This document shows, piece by piece, positions 1 through 5,193 of a stretch of DNA of 6,628 nt (position 1 is its first letter; each line of letters starts with the position of its first letter). The notes under the pieces were generated by a model that did no database searches, was not told the origin of the DNA, and saw only the letters and a list, made by a program, of their open reading frames with translations. A program made the position numbers and the translations under genes. The DNA lies in the NCBI GenBank assembly GCA_023356515.1, contig JAKQYG010000237.1, positions 1 to 6,628 on the forward strand. The letters are read 5' to 3'. Origin of the DNA: Trichodesmium sp. MAG_R04 (GTDB lineage: Bacteria > Cyanobacteriota > Cyanobacteriia > Cyanobacteriales > Microcoleaceae).

Positions 1-1
1 T

Positions 2-109
2 GCAGCGGTTGCCGGAAAAATGGGAGAAAAAACAGAGAACGGATTCAAACTAGAGAATCCAAACATTCAAGTATTTGAGAAGAAACAAAAACCTGAAAAA
101 ACTGCATAA
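2..109 (+). CDS. 3' end of an unidentified gene (C-terminal 35 residues)
   Basis: An open frame enters from the left edge and stops at TAA 107-109. It encodes a polar, lysine-rich tail that begins AAVAGKMGEK and ends KQKPEKTA. The other two + frames close earlier (stops near 76 and 51), so this is the best coding frame, but 35 codons are too few to be sure. I do not recognise the family. It lies 155 bp upstream of the dehydratase large subunit on the same strand, so it could be the first enzyme of the cluster, such as a LeuA-like acyl-transferring synthase. That idea rests on position only, because nothing in these residues is diagnostic of LeuA, LeuB or any other family. Confidence 0.5.
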   Translation, partial: AAVAGKMGEKTENGFKLENPNIQVFEKKQKPEKTA

Positions 110-206
110 TTTCTAGTTGCTGACTACAGGCATGTATACTCAAGATTTTCAGGTATGATAAATAGTCAGAACTAACATATTAGAGATTTAAGAAATAAAA
201 AGCCTT

Positions 207-231
207 TTTATGCTTAGATAGTAAGCATAAA
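207..231 (+). promoter_or_regulatory. Stem-loop in the leader of the dehydratase operon
   Basis: A perfect 10-bp inverted repeat (TTTATGCTTA at 207-216, TAAGCATAAA at 222-231) encloses the 5-nt loop GATAG. It ends 33 bp before the ATG at 265 and about 20 bp before the GAAGGA ribosome-binding site (251-256). The bases after it are AT-rich but not a clean T-run. It could therefore be a weak terminator for the upstream gene, an mRNA-stabilising 5' hairpin, or a palindromic operator. The rest of 110-264 holds no convincing promoter. Confidence 0.4.
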
Positions 232-264
232 TTATATGTCAATATATTCTGAAGGATTAAAAGT

Positions 265-1566
265 ATGAATCAAACTCTAAGTCAAAAAATACTAGCTAAA
301 GCTAGTAATAAAAAAAATGTTGGAAATGGTGAGGTAGTTTGGACAAAGGTAGATATTCTCATGACCCATGATCCTTGTTCACCTGGAGTGATTGGCATCT
401 TTAAAAGAGAATTTGGTGAAAAAGCCAAGATTTGGGACACTGAACGCCACGTTATGATTCCTGACCACTTTATTTTTACTGCTGATGCTAAGGCTAATGC
501 AAATATTAGACTAATGCGTCAATTTGCAAAAGAACAAGGACATAAGTATTTCTATGATGTTGGTACAACGAATTACAAGGGAGTTTGTCATATTGCTCTT
601 GCTCAAGAGGGACATAATCGACCTGGAGAAGTTTTAGTAGGTACTGACTCTCATACGGTTACTTCAGGAGCTTTTGGAACTTTTTCTATTGGAGTGGGAA
701 ATACTGATGCGGCATTTGTTTTAGGTACTGGTGAAATTCCGTTAAAAGTGCCTCCTACTATTAAAGTCATTTTTAATGGTGAGCTAAACTCTCACCTTAT
801 GGCAAAAGATCTAATCCTTCAAGTTTTAGCAGACTTAACTACAAAAGGAGCTACTTATTGTGCTATCGAATTTAGTGGTGAAGTTATAGATAACATGACT
901 GTAGAGGAAAGAATGACTCTGTGCAATATGGTAATCGAGTGTGGTGCCAAAAATGGAATTATGGTCCCAAATGATTCTACACTTAAGTATCTGGAACAAC
1001 GAAATTCTATTTCTTTTGAAGTATTTACCCCGGATAAGGATGCTGAATATGCCAAAGTTCTAGAGTATGATGTTACGAATATGAAACCTTTAGTGGCAAA
1101 ACCACATTCTCCAGATAATGTGGCTGTAATTAATGAAGCTCAAGGAATTTCTCTAGACAGAGCTTACATTGGTTCATGCACTGGAGGAAAATTGACTGAC
1201 TTTATGGCAGCAGCGAAAGTTCTTGATGGTAAAAAGGTATCTATTAATACTTTTGCTGTACCAGCAACTAGAGAAGTGCTTGACGAAATTATTACTACTA
1301 AGATAGGTGATAAATCAGTCTATGAAATTCTAGTCAAATCAGGTGTTAATGTATCAGCTGAAACTAGCTGTGCTGCTTGTTGTGGTGGTCCAGCAGATAC
1401 TTTTGGGAGAGTAAATGAACCTAAAGCTACAATTTCTACCACTAATCGAAATTTTCCTGGAAGAATGGGAAATAAAAAAGCACATATTTACTTAGCTTCT
1501 CCTTACACAGTGGCTGCTTCAGCCGTAGCTGGACATATTGTAGATCCCAAGGACTATTTGAACTAA
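265..1566 (+). CDS. leuC: 3-isopropylmalate dehydratase-type large subunit (aconitase family, [4Fe-4S] enzyme)
   Basis: This is the large, iron-sulfur subunit of an isopropylmalate isomerase-like hydro-lyase. It moves the hydroxyl of a 2-substituted malate to the neighbouring carbon through a dehydrated intermediate, in the cytoplasm and paired with the small subunit encoded next. Visible marks are GTDSHT (126-131), the cluster cysteine in GSCTGG (C305), the paired cysteines C369 and C372 in SCAACCGG, and TTNRNFPGRMG (392-402) with the conserved arginines. The 433-residue protein looks complete. Blocks such as FKREFGEKAK, AKPHSPDN and YLASPYT match my memory of the plant chloroplast IPMI large subunit. 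Typical cyanobacterial LeuC is about 468 residues and of the E. coli type. The ATG is preceded by GAAGGA at 8 nt. The family is certain, but the substrate is not: a 2-alkyl or 2-aryl malate is possible instead of isopropylmalate. Confidence 0.93.
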   Translation: MNQTLSQKILAKASNKKNVGNGEVVWTKVDILMTHDPCSPGVIGIFKREFGEKAKIWDTERHVMIPDHFIFTADAKANANIRLMRQFAKEQGHKYFYDVGTTNYKGVCHIALAQEGHNRPGEVLVGTDSHTVTSGAFGTFSIGVGNTDAAFVLGTGEIPLKVPPTIKVIFNGELNSHLMAKDLILQVLADLTTKGATYCAIEFSGEVIDNMTVEERMTLCNMVIECGAKNGIMVPNDSTLKYLEQRNSISFEVFTPDKDAEYAKVLEYDVTNMKPLVAKPHSPDNVAVINEAQGISLDRAYIGSCTGGKLTDFMAAAKVLDGKKVSINTFAVPATREVLDEIITTKIGDKSVYEILVKSGVNVSAETSCAACCGGPADTFGRVNEPKATISTTNRNFPGRMGNKKAHIYLASPYTVAASAVAGHIVDPKDYLN

Positions 1567-1570
1567 TAAA

Positions 1571-1576
1571 TAAACA
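1571..1576. repeat. Left copy of the 6-bp direct repeat flanking the 90-bp MITE
   Basis: TAAACA here is repeated at 1667-1672, directly outside the two inverted termini. If both are the target duplication, the original gap between the dehydratase genes was about 32 bp. Six base pairs in AT-rich DNA could match by chance, so the duplication is likely but not proven. Confidence 0.6.
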
Positions 1577-1666
1577 CAGGACTTACGAAAAGGCACTAAC
1601 TGTAGTGTAAATATCTAAGATAATTATCAAAAATACACTATATATAGCGGTACTGCGTAAGTCCTG
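1577..1666. mobile_element. 90-bp palindromic MITE between the two dehydratase genes
   Basis: The element begins CAGGACTTACG (1577-1587) and ends with the exact reverse complement CGTAAGTCCTG (1656-1666). Inside lies a second perfect pair, TAGTGTA (1603-1609) and TACACTA (1634-1640), placed symmetrically with 15 nt between outer and inner repeats on both sides. The palindrome GATAATTATC (1619-1628) sits in the centre. TAAACA flanks the element directly on both sides (1571-1576 and 1667-1672), as expected of a target-site duplication. It has no coding capacity, so it must have been moved by a transposase supplied elsewhere. Its ends match the IS1-type end at 6493. In RNA it could fold into a long imperfect hairpin between the two cistrons. 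Confidence 0.85.
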
Positions 1667-1672
1667 TAAACA
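1667..1672. repeat. Right copy of the 6-bp direct repeat flanking the 90-bp MITE
   Basis: This is the second copy of TAAACA, directly after the right terminus. It ends 7 bp before the AAGGAG ribosome-binding site (1680-1685) of the small subunit gene, so the insertion left that site intact. Confidence 0.6.
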
Positions 1673-1694
1673 TTTTAAGAAGGAGAAAGAAAAA

Positions 1695-2243
1695 ATGACT
1701 TCAAAGGTTATTAAGGGTAAGGTTTATGTTCTTAAAGACAATATTGACACAGATCAAATATTGACAGCAGAATTCATGAAAATTAATCCTTCTACTCCAG
1801 AAGGATATAAAGAGTTAGGTTCTTTAGCAATGTGTGGTTTACCTGAAACATGCCCACCATTTGTAAATAAAGAAACTGGAAAAGCATTACATCAAATTAT
1901 TATTGGTGGAGAAAACTTCGGATGTGGATCTTCTAGAGAACATGCCCCTGTTGCACTTGGCGCTTCTGGTGTTCAAGCGGTGATCGCTCAGTCATTTGCG
2001 AGAATTTTTTTCAGAAATTGTATTTCAACTGGTGAGGTTCTTCCTGTTGAAATATCTGAAAGGCTCTATGATACTTTGAAAACAGGAGATGAAGTTGAGA
2101 TTTTGCTTGATGATCAACTAGTAAAAATTCCACATCTATCTAAAGAACTTAAGATTCAACATTTGGGAGATTTGGTAAATATTGTTGAAGCTGGAGGTCT
2201 TTTTTCCTATGCTCGAAAAATTGGCAAGATAAAGTATCTATAG
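1695..2243 (+). CDS. leuD: 3-isopropylmalate dehydratase-type small subunit
   Basis: This is the small (swivel-domain) subunit that completes the active site of the isomerase formed with the preceding large subunit. Diagnostic segments are NIDTDQI (16-22), GGENFGCGSSREHAP (71-85), ARIFFRN (102-108) and a C-terminal AGGLFSYARK (166-175). At 182 residues it is shorter than E. coli LeuD (about 200). Like its partner it resembles the plant chloroplast small subunit, including the IGGENFGCGSSREHAPV block and the NPSTPEGYKELGS stretch (31-43) after the DTD motif. That stretch overlaps the region where isopropylmalate, homoaconitate and methionine chain-elongation isomerases are known to differ, so it probably sets substrate choice. 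The start is well supported by AAGGAG at 1680-1685, 9 nt upstream. It is cotranscribed with the large subunit unless the intervening MITE blocks read-through. Confidence 0.93.
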   Translation: MTSKVIKGKVYVLKDNIDTDQILTAEFMKINPSTPEGYKELGSLAMCGLPETCPPFVNKETGKALHQIIIGGENFGCGSSREHAPVALGASGVQAVIAQSFARIFFRNCISTGEVLPVEISERLYDTLKTGDEVEILLDDQLVKIPHLSKELKIQHLGDLVNIVEAGGLFSYARKIGKIKYL

Positions 2244-2304
2244 AGAATATCGAAAATTTGATTTAATTATCGTAAGCTAACCGCTTTTTTGATAACGATT
2301 ACTA

Positions 2305-2313
2305 ATTAGGACT
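2305..2313. repeat. Left 9-bp target-site duplication of the IS903-like element
   Basis: ATTAGGACT directly precedes the left terminus GGCTTTGTTGCA and recurs exactly at 2785-2793 after the right terminus. Nine bases is the duplication length known for the IS903 group of the IS5 family. Confidence 0.88.
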
Positions 2314-2379
2314 GGCTTTGTTGCACAAAAGGTGACGTTTAGGCTATAAATAGCATCAGGATAATACGAATCAGTAGAT

Positions 2380-2715
2380 ATGAGTAAGTCCAAGTCCAAG
2401 TCTAAGTCTAAGCCTAAGCCTCAATACAAGATCAAGAATTGGTCTGAGTATAATGCATCCTTGAAGCAACGAGGCTTCCTAACATTTTGGCTTAATCAAG
2501 AGGTAATAGACCAATGGCTGAACCAAAAGAAAACAGGACGCAAGGGAGCATCAAATACCTATAGTAATGTAGCGATCGAATTGATGGGAACACTTTCTAC
2601 TTTATATAGCTTGGTAGGACGTCAAACTGAGGGTTTTTTGGCATCTATATTTTCTCTAATGGGAGTAGACTTACCAGTGTCAGACCACATTGTCAGTCAG
2701 AAAGCTACAAAGTAG
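2380..2715 (+). pseudogene. Truncated IS5-family (IS903-group) transposase, N-terminal part only
   Basis: The 111-residue product carries the N-terminal segment seen in IS903-like transposases: YKIKNWSEYNASLKQRG (16-32), a TFWL-EVIDQWL stretch (35-46), YSNVAIELMGTL (61-72) and GRQTEGFLASIFSLMG (80-95). It breaks off shortly after DLPVSDH (97-103), where intact relatives continue into SRR and then the DDE catalytic region. The last residues (VSQKATK) do not follow the family pattern, so the deletion junction probably lies near 2690. No catalytic aspartates or glutamate remain, so it cannot be an active transposase. The N-terminus is a run of alternating Lys-Ser and Lys-Pro encoded by a hexanucleotide repeat. 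Confidence 0.88.
2386..2421 (+). repeat. Six-unit hexanucleotide tandem repeat in the transposase N-terminus
   Basis: Two copies each of AAGTCC, AAGTCT and AAGCCT follow one another, encoding (Lys-Ser)4 (Lys-Pro)2. The stepwise pairwise change of third and first codon bases suggests slippage expansion followed by point changes. It gives the protein a basic, unstructured tail. Confidence 0.8.
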
Positions 2716-2733
2716 AATTCTAATTCATCAATT

Positions 2734-2756
2734 AACTTCTTCCTAGAAGAGAAGTT
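2734..2756. repeat. Short hairpin near the right end of the IS relic
   Basis: AACTTCTT (2734-2741) can pair with AGAGAAGTT (2748-2756) to give a 7-bp stem plus a G-T pair around a small loop. It follows the truncated transposase stop at 2715 and may be the element's own transcription-ending structure, but no T-run follows. Confidence 0.4.
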
Positions 2757-2764
2757 GCGATCGC
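2757..2764. other. HIP1 palindrome GCGATCGC
   Basis: This is the octamer GCGATCGC, set within TTGCGATCGCAA. HIP1 is greatly over-represented in most cyanobacterial genomes, so it supports the host assignment. It is the only full copy I see here, and it lies inside the mobile element rather than in the host genes. Confidence 0.85.
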
Positions 2765-2784
2765 AACATTCATGCAACAAAGCC

Positions 2785-2793
2785 ATTAGGACT
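2785..2793. repeat. Right 9-bp target-site duplication of the IS903-like element
   Basis: This exact copy of ATTAGGACT directly follows the right terminus AAAGCC. Joining the two copies rebuilds an uninterrupted gap of about 108 bp between the dehydratase small subunit and the oxygenase gene. Confidence 0.88.
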
Positions 2794-2818
2794 TATCAAA
2801 AAAGCGATCTTTAAAAAT

Positions 2819-2824
2819 AAGGAG
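2819..2824 (+). promoter_or_regulatory. Ribosome-binding site AAGGAG of the oxygenase gene
   Basis: A perfect AAGGAG lies 7 nt before GTG 2832 and 10 nt before ATG 2835. Both are in frame and adjacent, so the true start is one of the two. Spacing slightly favours GTG, while general codon preference favours ATG. Confidence 0.75.
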
Positions 2825-2831
2825 TCTCTAA

Positions 2832-3854
2832 GTGATGAATATACAACCATTTTATATTTTTACTGATAAAGAACAAAAAGAATTCCTTAAATGTTTGGAG
2901 AATATCAATATCAATCCTTATAAGGATTATTTAAATTTTCGTTTTTTTTGTAGCCAATTAATTTCTGAAAATCAGGTACCAAAATTTTCTATAGATGTAT
3001 GTAAAAAAATACTAAATGAAAGAAAAAATAATAAAATCTATGTACATCTTTTGCGTAATTGCCCCATTGATAAAGATCGTCCCATTTTTGATCAGGATGA
3101 TCCAGTTAACGATAAATATAAAAATAAAAAAACTTTTATTGGAGAAGCTTTACTAGAAGTTTTTTCTCAGCTTACGGAGATGCCCCTTCTTGCTTATCAG
3201 ACTCGTAATAATGGTGACTTTTTTCATGATGTTTTTGCATACAACCAATATACAGGGACTCAAACACAAAAAACAGATAGCGATCTTTATTATCATAATG
3301 ACCGTACAGCACACATTATACGAGCTGATTATTTAGTTCTTTTAGGAATGCGCTGCTTTGAACGAAATCTAATTTATACAGGTTACATTGATGGGCTTGA
3401 GATTCTTAAGTATTTGAGTCAAGACACACAAAATATATTGTGTAAAAAATACTTTATAACTCCATTTGATTATTATTCTTGTGATTCAAATCTTAACCAA
3501 TTGATTTCAAATAAACATTCCATTTTAGAAAATGAACATACCTTTCGTTATTATGAGACACATACAACTGTTGCCGAAGATGCCCCAATTGAAGCAAAAG
3601 ATGCCTTAATTGCAATAAAAGAAGCGATTATAAAAGCTCATAAACAACGAGTTCAACTTAAAAATGGTGATTTATTGTGTATGCCAAATCAAGATGGTTT
3701 GCATAATCGTGAAATCATTGAAGTTAATAATCCACAGGAAGCAAAAATTAGATGGTTATTAAAAACTTACAATTTTAGGGACACTAGAAGTCTTAATAGA
3801 TTTGCTAATTATTATTACGAAAATATACCAGGCCTAGTTCGGGAGCTTGACTAA
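2832..3854 (+). CDS. Fe(II)/2-oxoglutarate-dependent oxygenase, clavaminate synthase-like (TauD superfamily)
   Basis: This is a probable non-haem iron oxygenase that couples 2-oxoglutarate decarboxylation to hydroxylation (or desaturation) of a small substrate, often a free or carrier-bound amino acid. The iron site is read as H155 and D157 in YYHNDR plus distal H291 in DGLHNRE. R307 in IRWLLKTY is a good candidate for binding the 2-oxoglutarate carboxylate. The segment HIIRADYLVLLGMRC (161-175) after the HxD matches the clavaminate synthase, VioC and AsnO layout. Its 340 residues fit that group. Those relatives usually have HxE, whereas this one has HxD, and the H-to-R spacing of 16 is slightly long. 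There is no signal peptide or membrane segment. It stands 37 bp ahead of the aminotransferase gene, so the two are probably cotranscribed. The substrate cannot be read from the sequence. ATG 2835 is an alternative start. Confidence 0.8.
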   Translation: MMNIQPFYIFTDKEQKEFLKCLENININPYKDYLNFRFFCSQLISENQVPKFSIDVCKKILNERKNNKIYVHLLRNCPIDKDRPIFDQDDPVNDKYKNKKTFIGEALLEVFSQLTEMPLLAYQTRNNGDFFHDVFAYNQYTGTQTQKTDSDLYYHNDRTAHIIRADYLVLLGMRCFERNLIYTGYIDGLEILKYLSQDTQNILCKKYFITPFDYYSCDSNLNQLISNKHSILENEHTFRYYETHTTVAEDAPIEAKDALIAIKEAIIKAHKQRVQLKNGDLLCMPNQDGLHNREIIEVNNPQEAKIRWLLKTYNFRDTRSLNRFANYYYENIPGLVRELD

Positions 3855-3891
3855 ACTAAATATGTAGTTAATTTTGCTTTAGGTATTTAAG

Positions 3892-5160
3892 ATGAACAAT
3901 ATTTTACTTAATAAATATCCTTTAATTTTCAAAAGACTTAGTAAAGTTGGTCAACGAGTTTCATTTCCAGAACATAGTATATTACATCAAGCTTTTGTTA
4001 ATAAAGAAACGAAATATAATGCTTCGGTAGGAACAACAACTTTAGATAAAAAGTTTTTGCATCTTCCCTCTTTGACAAAATATTATAATTTACCACCTTC
4101 TGATGTTGTTAATTATACTCCAATTCAAGGATTATATGATCTGAGATTATTATATAAAGAAAGAATCTGCTCTCAAAATAATTTAGATGGAAATTTATTT
4201 GGTACACCTATTATTACAAATGGAATAACCAATGCTTTACAAATTAGTAGCCAACTTTTTCTGAATCCTAATGATTCGGTAATTATTCATAATAAGTATT
4301 GGGAAAACTATGATTTAATCTTTAACAAGATTGCTGGAGCAATTATCAAACCATATTCAATGTTTAATTCAGATTCAAAATTTGATTTAGAATCTTTTGA
4401 GAAAATCCTAATACAACAAACTAATAATATCTTTTTAATATTTAATTTTCCCAATAATCCAACAGGTTATTCTCCAGACAGACAAACAATTACCGCTGTA
4501 GCAGAAATTATCAAAAATGTAGCAGAAAACCAAAAAATATTAATTTCTGTTTTAATTGATGAAGCTGGATATGGTTTCTTTTTTGAAGAAGATATATGCC
4601 GTGAATCTTTATTTTCTATTTTATTGAAACTAAAATCAGAGTATATATTTCCAATTCTTGCTAAAGGTTCAACTAAAGAAGATTTATCATACGGAATTAG
4701 GGTAGGTAGTCTTAGTCTTGGAGTTTCTCATGAATGTTCAAGTATTCTTGAAGGAAAAGCTGCTGCATTAATTAGAGGTAGTAACAGCACTATCTGTACC
4801 CCATCTCAAATATCAGTATATAATATTATTAAAGACCCAAACCGTAATAGTGAGTTTACTAAAACTTTTACTCTTATTAAAGAAAGATACAACTTAATAA
4901 AATATGAAATTTTACCTAATTTAATTAATAATGGCTTTTTAGAACATTACTATATTTATCCATGTAACTCTGGCTTTTTTATGACATTGAAAACCAAAGT
5001 TAATGCCTTTGCACTCCAAAATAAATTAAGAGAAAGAAATGTTGGAGTAACTGTTTTAGAAGAAAAACATATAAGAATATGCTTTTCTTCTGTTGACCGA
5101 GAATTACTATCAATATTGTTTCAGGTTTTATTAGAGACAGCAAGAGATATGGTTCATTAA
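3892..5160 (+). CDS. PLP-dependent aminotransferase, class I/II (fold type I)
   Basis: This enzyme probably transfers an amino group between a 2-oxo acid and an amino acid in the cytoplasm. Fold-type I marks occur in the expected order. They are NFPNNPTGY (185-193) with N189, the cofactor-ring aspartate D223 in LIDEAGYGFF, the Schiff-base lysine K262 in GSTKEDLSYGIRVG with phosphate-binding R270 eight residues later, and the carboxylate-binding arginine R395 in HIRICFS. Its 422 residues are normal for the class. The DEAGYGFFFEE and ATKED-GFRVG-like segments recall a subgroup of broad bacterial aminotransferases that I cannot tie to one substrate. PLP-dependent oxidases of the MppP type share this fold and remain a less likely alternative. 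The start ATG has only a weak AGG (3881-3883) 8 nt upstream. It lies 37 bp after the oxygenase gene and 33 bp before the dehydrogenase gene. Its codons are very AT-rich. Confidence 0.85.
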   Translation: MNNILLNKYPLIFKRLSKVGQRVSFPEHSILHQAFVNKETKYNASVGTTTLDKKFLHLPSLTKYYNLPPSDVVNYTPIQGLYDLRLLYKERICSQNNLDGNLFGTPIITNGITNALQISSQLFLNPNDSVIIHNKYWENYDLIFNKIAGAIIKPYSMFNSDSKFDLESFEKILIQQTNNIFLIFNFPNNPTGYSPDRQTITAVAEIIKNVAENQKILISVLIDEAGYGFFFEEDICRESLFSILLKLKSEYIFPILAKGSTKEDLSYGIRVGSLSLGVSHECSSILEGKAAALIRGSNSTICTPSQISVYNIIKDPNRNSEFTKTFTLIKERYNLIKYEILPNLINNGFLEHYYIYPCNSGFFMTLKTKVNAFALQNKLRERNVGVTVLEEKHIRICFSSVDRELLSILFQVLLETARDMVH

Positions 5161-5193
5161 TTTAACATTTAAAATTTTAGGAGTTCCTACAAT

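Larger units (their letters stand above)
2314..2784 (+). mobile_element. 471-bp internally deleted IS5-family (IS903-group) element
   Basis: The left end reads GGCTTTGTTGCACAAA and the right end is its imperfect inverse, TGCAACAAAGCC at 2773-2784. The first 12 bases of the two ends match perfectly. IS903 itself begins GGCTTTGTTG, and the perfect 9-bp flanking repeat fits that group. Intact members are about 1 kb with a transposase of about 300 residues. Here only the N-terminal coding third and both ends remain, so the element cannot move itself but may be mobilised in trans. It lies between the dehydratase small subunit gene and the oxygenase gene. Its right repeat ends 25 bp before the oxygenase ribosome-binding site. 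Confidence 0.9.

Noticed and set aside
154..159. TATGAT as a -10 promoter hexamer for the operon
   Set aside because: No TTGACA-like box or extended -10 TG lies at suitable spacing, and in AT-rich DNA such a hexamer is expected by chance.
855..1055. 66-codon open frame on the - strand
   Set aside because: It lies wholly inside the dehydratase large subunit gene, antisense to conserved catalytic sequence, with no family motif.
2274..2290. Possible terminator after the small subunit gene (AAGC, loop, GCTT, then Ts)
   Set aside because: The stem is only 4 bp. The T-run is real, but the hairpin is too weak to call.
2386..2421. Hexanucleotide repeat as a CRISPR or phase-variation array
   Set aside because: The units are 6 bp with no spacers, keep the reading frame, and lie in a dead transposase gene, so neither role is supported.
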